In this document: positions 35,617-44,208 of the stretch, piece after piece
Numbering within the stretch: the stretch's first letter is position 1
Layout of the letters: the number at the start of each line of letters is the position of its first letter
Source of the DNA: Variovorax paradoxus
GTDB taxonomy: Bacteria > Pseudomonadota > Gammaproteobacteria > Burkholderiales > Burkholderiaceae_C
Reading direction: 5' to 3'
Length of the DNA: 64,000 bases
Assembly (NCBI RefSeq): GCF_018614915.1
Contig: NZ_JAGGNU010000024.1
Location: 1 to 64,000 of the forward strand
Notes under the pieces: model-generated
Told to the model about the DNA's origin: nothing
Databases searched by the model: none
The model's input: only the letters and a program-made list of their open reading frames with translations
Position numbers and translations under genes: made by a program

Positions 35617-37778
35617 GCCGGTTGCAATGCGCGCACGGCAGCGCCGCGCAGCGAATGCAGCAGCCGCTCGTGCCACTTCGGGTTCTGCACCACCTCGGCG
35701 CGGTAGAAGCTGGGGCACAGCGTGGCCGCATGCGCGTTCTCGCCGCACAGGCCGCAGCCGACGCAGCCGTCGATCACCACCGCCACCGGGTCGACCTTGA
35801 GTGGATCGGGGTTGTCCTTGATGGTGAGCGTCGGGCAACCGGAGAGCCGGATGCAGGCGTGGTCGCCGTTGCAGACGTCCTCGTCCACGCCGTACTTCAC
35901 GCGCACCACGCGCTCGCCCTTCCTGAGCAGGCTGGCGATCCAGGGCTTGATGCGGCGCTGGCGCTCGAGCTGGCATTCGCCCTCGGCGATGATCACCTTG
36001 AGGCCGTTGAAGTCGCTGGTGAAGGCGTCGTTGAGCGTCTTGCGCATCTTGTCGACGTGGTAGGTGTGCACGGTGCGCAGCCACTGCACGCCCAGGCCCT
36101 TCAGGGTCGACTCGATGGTCTGGTTCTTGTCGACCAGGCTCTGCTCTTTGTCGACCGCGCGCCCCTTCATCTCGTCGTCGGGCGTGGAGATGATGTCCTG
36201 CGTGCCGGTGGCCGAGGTGTAGCCGTTCTTGAAGATCAGGAGCACCGCGTCGTCGCCGTTGAAGAGCGCGCTCTGCACGCCGGTCAACAGGCCGTTGTGC
36301 CAGAAGCCGCCGTCGCCCATGATCGACAGCGCCCGCCGCTGCATCATCGGCGACACGCCGGCGCGGCTCGCGAGGCTCATGCCGTAGCCGAGGATCGAAT
36401 GGCCCATCGAGAAGGGCTCGAAGGTGCCGAAGGCATGGCAGCCGATGTCGGCCGCGATATGCACCGGGCCGCTGTCCTGCTGCGCGAGCTTGAGCGCGGC
36501 GAACACCGGCCGCTCGGGGCAGCCGATGCAGAAGCTCGGCGGACGCGCCGGCAGCGGCGCTTCGAGTTTCGTCGCCACCGCGGCGCGGCGCTCGCGGTTG
36601 CCGGTGAGCCAGCTCTGGGCCGATTGCTGCGCCGAACCCTGCGCGTGCTGCGGCAGGTAGCGCGCTGCGAATTGCGCGAGCCCGGTCGCCAACACCTCGA
36701 CGCCGTACTCGCCGGCGGCCGGCAGCATGTCGCAGCCGTGCAGCGGCGTCTGGATGTCGCGCCGGCGCAGGAGCGTCGCGATCTCCTGCTCGATGTACTC
36801 GGGCTGGCCTTCTTCCACCACCAGCACCGCGCGCTTGCCCGCGCAGAAATCGGCCACCTGCTCCGGCACCAGCGGGTAGGCGACGTTGAGCACCAGCAAG
36901 GGAATGTCGGTGGCGCCGAAGGCATCGGCCAGGCCGAGCTGCTGCAGGCTGCGAATCAAGGCGTTGTAGAGCCCGCCCTGCACCACGATGCCGAGATCGG
37001 CGTGCGTGCCGGGGATCAGCTCGTTGAGCTGGTGCTCCACGATGTAGCGGCGCGCGGCCGGCAGGCGCTCGTCGCCCTTGAGCTTCTCGTGGCGGAAGGT
37101 CACGGGCGGATGCGCGAGCCGCATGTAGTCGAAGCCGGCCGGCTCCTCCATCAGCGCGCGCGTCGAGATCGCGGGCGCCAGGTTGTTCTTGCATTCGAAG
37201 CTGCCGCGCACGTGGCAGGTGCGGATGCGCAGCTCCATCATGCAGGGCATGTTGGAGCTCTCCGAGAGCCGGAAGCCGTGCTCGACCATGTTCACCATCA
37301 CGCCCAGATCGGGCCGCGGATCGAGCAGGCACATGCCGGACTTGAGCGCGTAGGCATGGGTGCGCTCCTGGATCACGCTCGCGCCTTCGCCGTAGTCCTC
37401 GCCCACCACGATCAGCACGCCGCCCTTGACGCCGGGCGAGGCGAGGTTGGACAACGCATCGGCCGCCACGTTGGTGCCGACTATCGACTTCCAGGTCACG
37501 GCGCCGCGCAGCGGATAGTGGATCGAGGCGCCGAGCATCGCCGCGGCGGATGCCTCGTTGGAGCAGGCCTCGACGTGCACGCCGAGCTCGTCCATGTAGG
37601 GCTTGGCCTGCACCATCACGTCGAGCAGGTGCGACACCGGCGCGCCCTGGTAGCCGCCGACGTAGGCCACGCCCGACTGCAGCAGGCCCTTGGTGATCGC
37701 GAGGATGCCCTCGCCGTGAAAGGTGTCGCCGGCGCCGAGGCGCAGGGCCTCGATCTCTTTGCTGAATGAAACTTCCAA
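35613..37778 (-). CDS. Indolepyruvate ferredoxin oxidoreductase alpha subunit-like (IorA), TTG start
   Basis: The 721-residue protein has the pyrimidine-binding domain (GILAITKGLLQSGVAYVGGYQG), the TPP-binding domain (CIGCPERPVF, AADIGCHAFGTFEPF, IMGDGGFWHNGLL) and a C-terminal ferredoxin-like domain with cysteines in CNGDHACIRLSGCP and DGCVGCGLCGENAHAATLCP. No ATG or GTG fits the family start; TTG at 37778 (MEVSFSKEIEALRLG) with AGAAGAG upstream is the best start. The longer frame upstream runs through the cytochrome gene and is spurious. By family it acts on aryl-pyruvates; here context gives no aromatic genes, so the 2-oxoacid is uncertain. Confidence 0.88.
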   Translation of the reverse strand: MEVSFSKEIEALRLGAGDTFHGEGILAITKGLLQSGVAYVGGYQGAPVSHLLDVMVQAKPYMDELGVHVEACSNEASAAAMLGASIHYPLRGAVTWKSIVGTNVAADALSNLASPGVKGGVLIVVGEDYGEGASVIQERTHAYALKSGMCLLDPRPDLGVMVNMVEHGFRLSESSNMPCMMELRIRTCHVRGSFECKNNLAPAISTRALMEEPAGFDYMRLAHPPVTFRHEKLKGDERLPAARRYIVEHQLNELIPGTHADLGIVVQGGLYNALIRSLQQLGLADAFGATDIPLLVLNVAYPLVPEQVADFCAGKRAVLVVEEGQPEYIEQEIATLLRRRDIQTPLHGCDMLPAAGEYGVEVLATGLAQFAARYLPQHAQGSAQQSAQSWLTGNRERRAAVATKLEAPLPARPPSFCIGCPERPVFAALKLAQQDSGPVHIAADIGCHAFGTFEPFSMGHSILGYGMSLASRAGVSPMMQRRALSIMGDGGFWHNGLLTGVQSALFNGDDAVLLIFKNGYTSATGTQDIISTPDDEMKGRAVDKEQSLVDKNQTIESTLKGLGVQWLRTVHTYHVDKMRKTLNDAFTSDFNGLKVIIAEGECQLERQRRIKPWIASLLRKGERVVRVKYGVDEDVCNGDHACIRLSGCPTLTIKDNPDPLKVDPVAVVIDGCVGCGLCGENAHAATLCPSFYRAEVVQNPKWHERLLHSLRGAAVRALQPA

Positions 37779-37801
37779 AGGTCTTCTCTTCTCTCGAGGG
37801 T

Positions 37802-38419
37802 CTATTTGCGGCCAGGGAAGCGGGCCAGGTAGTAGGCGAGGGTGTCCAGGTCCTCGACCGGGACGCGGTTGACCGCCTCGGCCATCGCCATCGTGTAGCC
37901 CACGCGCTTGCCGGACTTGAACTCGCGCAGCGCCATCTGCAGGTAGTCCTCGCGCTGCTGCGCGATGCGCGGGACCTGCTGGCCGCCGCTGAAATCGGCG
38001 CCATGGCAGAACACGCACTTGTGCTCCTGCGCCAGCGCCTGGCCGCGGGTCATGCGCGCGGCGTCGGGCGGTGTCGCTGCCGCCGGCGCCGGCACCGGCG
38101 GCAGCGTGGCGATGAAATCGGAGAAGCCGCGCAGGTCCTCGTCCTTCATGGTCTTCGCCACCGCGCTCATGGCCTCGTTCGGGCGCCGTCCTTCGCGAAA
38201 CAGAAAGAGCTGCGTGATCGCGTAGAAGGAATGCTGGCCGGACAGCACCGGCGTGCCCGGCATCTCGCTGCGTCCATCGGCGCCGTGGCAGGCCGCGCAC
38301 AGCGCCCCGAAGCGCTGCGCATAGGCGCCGGGCGCCTTGCCCTGGGCGCCAGCCGGCGCCGCGAGCCAGAAGGATGCTGACGCAGCGAGCGTGAATGCGA
38401 GCTGTCGCAGTCCCCTCAT
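37802..38419 (-). CDS. Dihaem cytochrome c
   Basis: The 205-residue exported protein has a Sec signal (LAFTLAASASFWLAAPAGAQ) and two haem c motifs, CAACH near residue 43 and CVFCH near 140, each in a class I cytochrome c half. It resembles the cytochrome c4/c553 group. The gene overlaps the stop of the PQQ-type dehydrogenase by 4 bases, so it is the likely electron acceptor for that enzyme in the periplasm. It ends 23 bp before iorA. Confidence 0.9.
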   Translation of the reverse strand: MRGLRQLAFTLAASASFWLAAPAGAQGKAPGAYAQRFGALCAACHGADGRSEMPGTPVLSGQHSFYAITQLFLFREGRRPNEAMSAVAKTMKDEDLRGFSDFIATLPPVPAPAAATPPDAARMTRGQALAQEHKCVFCHGADFSGGQQVPRIAQQREDYLQMALREFKSGKRVGYTMAMAEAVNRVPVEDLDTLAYYLARFPGRK

Positions 38420-39615
38420 CGCTTGCCGGCGTAGCTGATGCGGTAGATGGCACCCGCGTGGTCGTCGCTCACCAGCAGCGAGCCGTCCTTCATGACCAGA
38501 AAGTCGACCGGGCGCCCCAGATAGTTGTTGTTCTCGACGAAGCCCGTCATGAAGGGCTCGACCCTGGCGCCGCCCTTGCCGTCGGGCCAGGCCACGGAGA
38601 CATCGGCGTACTTCACGGTGCGGTTCCACGGGCCATGCCGGGCGATGAACATCGCGCCCTGGTACTTGGCCGGGAACATCTTGCCCGTGTAGAACTTCAG
38701 GCCGAGGGAACCGGCATGCGGGCCCAGGAAGGCGGCAGGCTTCACGTAGTCGCTGCAGGACTTGCCCCAACCGAACTCCGGATCGGGAAGGTTGCCTTGG
38801 TGGCAATACGGATAGCCGAAATGCTGGTTCGACCCGGTGACGACGTTGAGCTCGTCGTTCGGAATCTCTTCGCTGAGCCAGTCGCGGCCGTTGTCGGTGA
38901 ACCAGAGCCGGTCGGTCTTGGGGTCGAAGTCGAAGCCCACCGTGTTGCGCACGCCGCTCGCAATCGTCTCCATGCCGCTGCCGTCGAGGTTCATGCGATA
39001 GATCTTGGCGTACTCGCCGGGGTCGCAGATGTTGCAGGGCGCGCCGATGGCGAAGTAGAGCTTGTCCTTGTGGATGCGCAGGTACTTCCAGCTGTGGTCC
39101 TCCCCACCGGGCAGCTTGTCGTAGAGAACGACCGGCGTGCCGGGGTTGTCGAGCTTCGAATCGATGCCGTCGTACCGCATGATCTGCTTGTGGGTCGCCA
39201 CGTAGAGCGCACCCTTGTGGTACTCGAGGCCGGTGGCCTTCTCCATCTTGTCGATGATGGTCTTGACCTCGCGCGCATTGCCCTTGGGCACGACCGCGTA
39301 GACCTTGTTGGCGACGAACAGCGTGCTCACGAACACCGTGTCGCCGGCGCCCTGGCGCAGCTCGCGGGCGTCGAGCACGCCCGAGGCCCAGGTCTCGACC
39401 TTGAAGCCCGGCGGCAGCTTGAACTTGGCCGTCGGCAGCTGGTCCGGTGCGGTCGGGATCGGAAAGGCAGGCACCGGCGCCATGCGCTGGGCCGCCTCGG
39501 TCTTCGGGCGGCCCTTGGCCCAGCCCGGCTCCTCGGTGGGCGGCTGCTGCGCCGAGGCGGTGAGGGCGGCGCAAAGCAGCGCGGCCGTTGCACAGATCGA
39601 ACGGGTCTTGGACAT
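38416..39615 (-). CDS. PQQ-dependent sugar (sorbosone/aldose) dehydrogenase
   Basis: The 399-residue periplasmic protein has a signal peptide (SICATAALLCAALTASAQ) and the six-bladed propeller of the soluble glucose/sorbosone dehydrogenase family. Segments include FKVETWASGVLDARELRQG, GPCNICDP-like insert NICDPGEYAKIYRMN, NTVGFDFDPKTDRLWFTDNGRDWL, HFGYPYCHQGN and HGPWNRTVKYADV. The cysteines in CNICDP and SCSDY are extra. It is the first gene of the leftward operon and feeds electrons to the following dihaem cytochrome. The sugar or aldehyde substrate is not known. A LysR gene is divergent. Confidence 0.88.
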   Translation of the reverse strand: MSKTRSICATAALLCAALTASAQQPPTEEPGWAKGRPKTEAAQRMAPVPAFPIPTAPDQLPTAKFKLPPGFKVETWASGVLDARELRQGAGDTVFVSTLFVANKVYAVVPKGNAREVKTIIDKMEKATGLEYHKGALYVATHKQIMRYDGIDSKLDNPGTPVVLYDKLPGGEDHSWKYLRIHKDKLYFAIGAPCNICDPGEYAKIYRMNLDGSGMETIASGVRNTVGFDFDPKTDRLWFTDNGRDWLSEEIPNDELNVVTGSNQHFGYPYCHQGNLPDPEFGWGKSCSDYVKPAAFLGPHAGSLGLKFYTGKMFPAKYQGAMFIARHGPWNRTVKYADVSVAWPDGKGGARVEPFMTGFVENNNYLGRPVDFLVMKDGSLLVSDDHAGAIYRISYAGKR

Positions 39616-39690
39616 GGCGATGTCTCCTTCTGCGTTTTTGATGAAGCGGCCACTGATAGGCCACTGCGAGTGTGCGGCGCAGGCGCCAGG

Positions 39691-39711
39691 GCTTCAATAG
39701 AATAATCAAGC
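39691..39711. promoter_or_regulatory. Possible LysR site between PQQ dehydrogenase and lysR
   Basis: GCTT and AAGC arms flank 13 AT-rich bases (GCTTCAATAGAATAATCAAGC), with further partial dyad symmetry and T-N11-A spacing inside. It lies 9 bp upstream of the lysR start and 76 bp from the dehydrogenase start. Confidence 0.4.
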
Positions 39712-39719
39712 TAAGCGAC

Positions 39720-40631
39720 ATGAATGCCATGCATATCGACACCATCGACCTGAACCTGCTGCGCCTGTTCGACGCCGTCTACCGAGCGCGCAGCGTGAGC
39801 CGCGCCGCCGATTCGCTTGGCCTCACGCAGCCGGCCGCGAGCCACGGCCTGGGCCGGCTTCGGCTGCTACTGCAGGACGCGCTGTTCACGCGCATCGCCG
39901 GCGGCGTGGCGCCGACGCCGCGCGCCGAGCGGCTCGCGGTGGCGGTGCAGTCGGCGCTCGGCACGCTGGAGGAGGCGCTCAACGAGCCCGAGCGCTTCGA
40001 GCCCACGGCCTCGCGCAAGACTTTTCGCATCCACATGAGCGACATCGGCGAGGGCCGTTTCCTGCCGGCGCTGATGGCACGCCTGGGCGAGCTCGCGCCC
40101 GGCGTGCGGCTGGAGACCCTGCCGCTCGCGCCGGACGAGATCGCGCCTGCGCTCGACAGCGGCCGCGTCGACTTCGCCTTCGGCTTCCTGCCCAAGGTGC
40201 GCGACACGCAGCGCGTTCACCTGCTGAAGGACCGCTACATCGTGCTGCTGCGCAAGGGCCATCCCTTTGCGCGCGGGCGGCGCAGCGGCAAGGCACTGCT
40301 GGAGGGGTTGCAGACGCTGGAGTATGTGGCGGTGCGCACGCATGCCGAGACGCTGCGCATCCTGCAACTGCTCAACCTCGAAGACCGCGTGCGCCTGACC
40401 ACCGAGCACTTCATGGTGCTGCCCGCGATCGTGCGCGCCACCGACCTCGCGGTGGTGATGCCACGCAACATCGCGCGCGGCTTCGCAGAAGAGGGCGGCT
40501 ACGCCATCGTCGAGCCGGCCTTTCCGCTGCGAGACTTCACCGTGTCGCTGCACTGGAGCAAGCGCTTCGAGGCGGATCCGGCGAACAGCTGGTTGAGGGG
40601 AGTGATCCGGGAGTTGTTTGCGGAAAGTTGA
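39720..40631 (+). CDS. LysR regulator of the PQQ-dehydrogenase/ior operon
   Basis: The 303-residue protein has the LysR HTH (LNLLRLFDAVYRARSVSRAADSLGLTQPAASHGLGRLR, residues 10-45) and an effector domain of the NodD/PcpR-like sort (KTFRIHMSDIGEGRFLPALM, PLAPDEIAPALDSGRVDFAFGFLP). It is divergent from the PQQ-type dehydrogenase across about 100 bp with a possible T-N11-A dyad, so it probably activates that operon. ATG 39720 is used; ATG 39729 is possible. Confidence 0.88.
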   Translation: MNAMHIDTIDLNLLRLFDAVYRARSVSRAADSLGLTQPAASHGLGRLRLLLQDALFTRIAGGVAPTPRAERLAVAVQSALGTLEEALNEPERFEPTASRKTFRIHMSDIGEGRFLPALMARLGELAPGVRLETLPLAPDEIAPALDSGRVDFAFGFLPKVRDTQRVHLLKDRYIVLLRKGHPFARGRRSGKALLEGLQTLEYVAVRTHAETLRILQLLNLEDRVRLTTEHFMVLPAIVRATDLAVVMPRNIARGFAEEGGYAIVEPAFPLRDFTVSLHWSKRFEADPANSWLRGVIRELFAES

Positions 40632-40776
40632 GATGGCTCGAAGAGGCGCCACAGAGGGGCCAAGTAGGCATAGGCCCCGCGAGAGTCGACGCAACAATTG
40701 ATCAGATTTAGGCCTGCGCTTTCCTCGCAGAATGCGCGTCGCCGTCCGCTGACATGGGCGGCGACACAGGGGCCAA

Positions 40777-41624
40777 ATGAACCAGAAAATTGAATTGCGC
40801 GGCTTCCATGCTGTGCGCGGGCTGATGCTGAGCGTTCAGCGGACAGCGAAGAGTGCTGTGCCGCGAAGGCGCCGGACGGGTCGTGACGGCGGCAGGGGAC
40901 GCATCCTCACCTTGCTGGTCCTTACCATCCTGTCCGCATGCGCATGCGCATGCGGAGGCGGAGGCGGAGGCGGAGGCGGAGGCGGAGGCGGGGGTGGTAG
41001 TGCTGGATTCACGCCGATCGACACAGATGCTGCGCCTGCGCAGGCCGCGCCAGTGGTGCAAGAGCGTGTCGAGCCTCCGGCGGTGGCCGGCGAGTGCAGC
41101 GTATCGCTCTATGGCGATTCGATCATGGTCGGCGTCGCGCCTGCACTCTCTCAGGCGCGTGGCAAGTACCGCGTCCCAAGGCAGTGCCCGGCACCCGACT
41201 GATGAGCCTTGAGCGCACTTTCAACAATGACAGCCGCACCGCGCGTTTCGTCGTGATCGAAAACGGCAGCATCGATGCATGGAATGGCATACCGCCTGCG
41301 CTGCTTTCATCGACGCTGGGCGCCATGGTCGACTACGTGCGTGCAGAAGACCGAGTGCCGGTGCTGACAGGGCCGTCGAACGTAGCCCAGTTCCCTGGCT
41401 CGTTCCTCCCGGTTCTCGGGGCCGCCGGTCGCGCGCAGTTCGAGGTCGAGGTCAAGAAGCTAGCGGTCGACAAGCACGTCGCTTTCGCCGACTGGGGGTC
41501 GGTGGAGTTCGAAGGCGCCGCTGACGTGCCCGACGGCATCCATCCACGGACTGCTTACTCCGAACGGCTGGCCTTGCGACTGGCCGAGACGCTCGACATG
41601 CTGGCGCCTGAGTGCGCGCCGTGA
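40777..41624 (+). pseudogene. SGNH/GDSL-hydrolase lipoprotein gene broken by a frameshift
   Basis: The first part (40777-41202) encodes a lipoprotein signal (LLVLTILSACACAC), a run of glycines and block I of an SGNH hydrolase (CSVSLYGDSIMVGVAP) before it stops early. The +1 frame continues with KAVPGTRLMSLERTFNNDS, FVVIENGSIDAWN and block V DGIHPRTAYSERLALRLAE, ending at 41624. Together they make one hydrolase of about 280 residues; the frames cross near 41170-41185. A perfect hexamer array (40954-40989) codes the glycine run. The 145 bp upstream (40632-40776) hold a 7-bp hairpin (arms at 40738 and 40759) and no gene. Confidence 0.65.
40954..40989 (+). repeat. Hexanucleotide microsatellite (GGAGGC)6
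   Basis: Six perfect GGAGGC units encode a polyglycine linker in the broken SGNH lipoprotein gene. Three CGCATG units come directly before (40935-40952). The unit length is a multiple of three, so changes in copy number would alter linker length, not frame. Confidence 0.85.
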
Positions 41625-41845
41625 TCGTCGTCACCCATCACACCACGGTCGCCGGCGACTTCGCGATGACACGATCGCAGTGACTGATCGAGGGCGTCGG
41701 TCGGGACGGAAAGCCGACCGAGGTACATCACCACGGCGTGGAGGTTCACTGCCGGCTGCCGGACGGCACCTGGGTGTTCTTCATGGATCATCCGTTCGGC
41801 GCCGATCCGAGCTGGGCCATTGAGGCTCCGCCGCACATCGACTAG
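41621..41845 (+). pseudogene. C-terminal remnant of a SnoaL/ketosteroid-isomerase-like protein
   Basis: From a GTG overlapping the previous stop, the frame reads THHTTVAGDF, meets an in-frame TGA at 41681-41683, and continues in the same frame with LIEGVGRDGKPTEVHHHGVEV, LPDGTWVFFMDHPFGADPSWA and a TAG at 41843-41845. The second half resembles the end of SnoaL/DUF4440-type proteins. No upstream N-terminal part is visible. It is probably a decayed gene end. The rest up to 41944 holds no gene. Confidence 0.35.
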
Positions 41846-41944
41846 CAACAGCGGGGCGATGCCGTTGTCGGACCCGGCCACCGTGCGACATGTCTGGACA
41901 CGACACGGATGACATCGGCTTTGTCGCCGATTCCGGGCAGCTTG

Positions 41945-43402
41945 CTATCTGATTGCCACCGCTTCGGAGCTGTCGGGTTGCCAACCACCACCAAGTGCCT
42001 TGAAGGCAGTGACGGCGGCGCGTGCTGATTCGGTTTGCGCCTGTGCTCGCGCATCGGAGGCGCGCAGCAAATTCTCGTCCGCTTGCAGGACTTCGATCAG
42101 GCTGACAATTCCTTTTTGGTATGCCGCCAACGAAGCGCCTCGCGCGCGGCCGAGCGAGTCCACCCCCTGCGCCAGCAGGCTGGCCTGCTCCTCGCGCTTG
42201 ACCAGGGCCGAGAAGGCGTTTTCCACGTCCTCGGTGGCACGCAGCACGGCCAGCCGATAAGCAGCAAGCATCTCGGCATCCTGGCCCTTGGCGAGCTCGA
42301 TCTGCGCGTTGATGCGGCCGAAATCGAACAGGCGCCAGCGCAGGCCCAGCACGCCGGCAGCCTGGCTGGCACCGCTTCCGAACAGGTTGCCGCCGGACAC
42401 CGATGTCGCGCTACCGATCAGTCCACTCAGCGAGAGCTTGGGGTAGTACTCGGCAATGGCGACACCGATACGAGCGTTCGATGCGGCAAGGCGGCGTTCG
42501 GCTGCGATCAGATCGGGCCGTCGCCTGAGCAACTCGCCCGGCGATCCCGCGGCCGTGATCTGTGGGGCGACCGGGATGGCGCCGACATCGGCCAATTCCG
42601 CCCGATGCGTGCCCGGGGGCGAGCCCAGCATCACATCCAGCGCGTTCATGGCCGCGTCCAGGCCCGTCTCGAGGACCGGGACGGACGCCCGGACCTGGGC
42701 AAGCGCGCCTTCGGCCTGTCGCACCTGAAGTTCGGCTACCAACCCTTTGCCATAGAGGAGCTTGACGGTGGAGAGCAGTTGCTGCTGCGTCTGCACCTGC
42801 CGGCGTGCAACGTCGAGCCGGGTCTGCAACCCACGCAGGCTGATGTAGATGTCGGCGGTCTGGGCCGCCACGGTCAATCGCGTGGCGGCCGTGCCTGCTT
42901 CCGAAGCCTGGTACTCGGCAAGCGCCGCTTCGCGTCCGCGGCGCAGGCCCCCGAACATGTCCAGTTCCCAGCTCGCACCGAGATTGGCTTCGTAGGCATT
43001 GCCATAGCGATCGAAATCGGGCCTCGAGTTCAGCACTTGTCCGAGCGGCGTTTCAACCGACTGGTAGGCCCTGGCTGCCTGGCCGCTGATGTTTCCGGAA
43101 GGCAGCAACGCGGCATTCGCCGCCCCGAGTCCCGCACGCGCCTGAGCGACGCGCGCGGACGCCTGCGCGAGATCGAGGTTTTGCGCCAGCGCAAGCGTGA
43201 CGAATCGAGCCAGCTGCGGGTCGCCGAAACCCGTCCACCATGCGAGGAGGTCGGCGCTGGCAGTGGCAGGCCGTCGATCCACTGCCGCCTGGCCCAGGTA
43301 CTTTTCGGGCAGGGGCGTTTCGGGCCGTACATAGTCGGGACCGACTGCGCAGCCTGCAGCGAGGCTGGCAATGAGGAGCGTGACAAGGGTGCGTTTGGGC
43401 AT
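41945..43402 (-). CDS. NodT-family outer-membrane efflux lipoprotein (RND system)
   Basis: The 485-residue protein is a TolC-like outer-membrane lipoprotein: signal with lipobox SLAAGCAVGPDY (cysteine near residue 19), OEP repeats with SWELDMFGGLRRGREAALAE and LLRRRPDLIAAERRLAASNARI. It is divergent from tetR, with the RND adaptor and pump genes beyond it. It probably forms the exit duct of that RND pump. The ATG at 43402 starts the signal peptide; the longer frame reaches into the operator. The operator at 43444-43469 lies 42 bp upstream. Confidence 0.9.
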   Translation of the reverse strand: MPKRTLVTLLIASLAAGCAVGPDYVRPETPLPEKYLGQAAVDRRPATASADLLAWWTGFGDPQLARFVTLALAQNLDLAQASARVAQARAGLGAANAALLPSGNISGQAARAYQSVETPLGQVLNSRPDFDRYGNAYEANLGASWELDMFGGLRRGREAALAEYQASEAGTAATRLTVAAQTADIYISLRGLQTRLDVARRQVQTQQQLLSTVKLLYGKGLVAELQVRQAEGALAQVRASVPVLETGLDAAMNALDVMLGSPPGTHRAELADVGAIPVAPQITAAGSPGELLRRRPDLIAAERRLAASNARIGVAIAEYYPKLSLSGLIGSATSVSGGNLFGSGASQAAGVLGLRWRLFDFGRINAQIELAKGQDAEMLAAYRLAVLRATEDVENAFSALVKREEQASLLAQGVDSLGRARGASLAAYQKGIVSLIEVLQADENLLRASDARAQAQTESARAAVTAFKALGGGWQPDSSEAVAIR

Positions 43403-43443
43403 GGGGCTTCTTCCGGAGCAGGAGAAAAAAACGTGGTCAATGA

Positions 43444-43469
43444 AGTGACTATAATTCAGAATGGTCACT
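43444..43469. promoter_or_regulatory. RND TetR operator candidate 1 (AGTGAC-N14-GTCACT)
   Basis: Perfect 6-bp arms with a 14-bp spacer lie between the outer-membrane factor gene and tetR. A TATAAT hexamer sits inside (43450-43455), so binding would block a promoter. The same arms and spacing recur at 44139-44164. Confidence 0.65.
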
Positions 43470-43507
43470 CGTTGTTCGTTTATGGGGCTGGCGGTAAGCT
43501 GTCAGCC

Positions 43508-44125
43508 ATGAGTAAAGCAAGCACTTCTCCCGTTTCGGTCCGCGGCCCGGCCGATCACGATGTGCGAGATCAGATCGTTGTCGCGGCGACCGAGCACTTC
43601 AGCCGGTATGGCTACGAGAAGACGACCGTCTCTGATCTCGCCAAAGCCATTGGTTTTTCCAAGGCGTACATCTACAAGTTCTTCGAGTCCAAGCAGGCCA
43701 TCGGCGAAATGATCTGCGCGAATTGCCTGGGCGAGATCGAAGCCGAAATCCGGGCGGCCGTCGACGGCGCCGATCGTCCCCCTGAGAAGCTGCGTCGGAT
43801 GTTCAAGGCGGTGGTCGAAGCAAGCCTTCGCCTGTTCTCCGAGGATCGCAAGCTCTACGAAATCGCGATCTCGGCCGCCACCGAGCGCTGGCAGGCGGCA
43901 CTCGCACATGAAGAGCGGATTCGGCAGTTGCTCCATGACATCCTGCGGGAAGGCCGGGAGATGGGGGAGTTCGAGCGCAAGACGCCGCTCGACGAGACGG
44001 CGGCGGCGATCTACCTGGTCATGCACCCTTACCTCAACCCGCTGCTCCTGCGCCACAGCTTCGATTACACGGCGGAGGCGCCGGCTCAACTGTCTGGCCT
44101 GGTGCTGCGCAGCCTGTCGCCGTGA
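43508..44125 (+). CDS. TetR repressor of the RND efflux system
   Basis: The 205-residue protein has an N-terminal TetR HTH (TVSDLAKAIGFSKAYIYKFFESK, about residues 39-61) and a C-terminal ligand domain (ERWQAALAHEERIRQLLHDIL). It lies between the divergent outer-membrane factor gene and the RND adaptor gene. Both flanking regions carry the same AGTGAC-N14-GTCACT element, so it most likely represses itself, the outer-membrane factor and the pump genes. The ATG at 43508 gives a typical short N-terminal arm. Confidence 0.9.
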   Translation: MSKASTSPVSVRGPADHDVRDQIVVAATEHFSRYGYEKTTVSDLAKAIGFSKAYIYKFFESKQAIGEMICANCLGEIEAEIRAAVDGADRPPEKLRRMFKAVVEASLRLFSEDRKLYEIAISAATERWQAALAHEERIRQLLHDILREGREMGEFERKTPLDETAAAIYLVMHPYLNPLLLRHSFDYTAEAPAQLSGLVLRSLSP

Positions 44126-44138
44126 GGCTAGGAATTAT

Positions 44139-44164
44139 AGTGACTGTTGACTAAATCGGTCACT
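44139..44164. promoter_or_regulatory. RND TetR operator candidate 2 (AGTGAC-N14-GTCACT)
   Basis: Arms and spacer length are identical to the site at 43444-43469. A TTGACT hexamer inside (44147-44152) with CAGAAT 17 bp downstream may be the pump promoter. The site lies 45 bp upstream of the RND adaptor gene. Confidence 0.65.
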
Positions 44165-44208
44165 AGTACCAGAATGAGGGTCCTGATCACTTCGTCACTG
44201 GGACTCTC

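Noticed and set aside
34000..38004. 1334-residue minus frame apparently fusing IorB to upstream sequence
   Set aside because: Only the part from 35616 downward is IorB; the rest is an out-of-frame reading of iorA, which itself has clear domains.
37802..39745. 647-residue minus frame as a cytochrome fusion
   Set aside because: Only the last 205 residues are the cytochrome; the N-terminal part is an out-of-frame shadow of the PQQ-type dehydrogenase.
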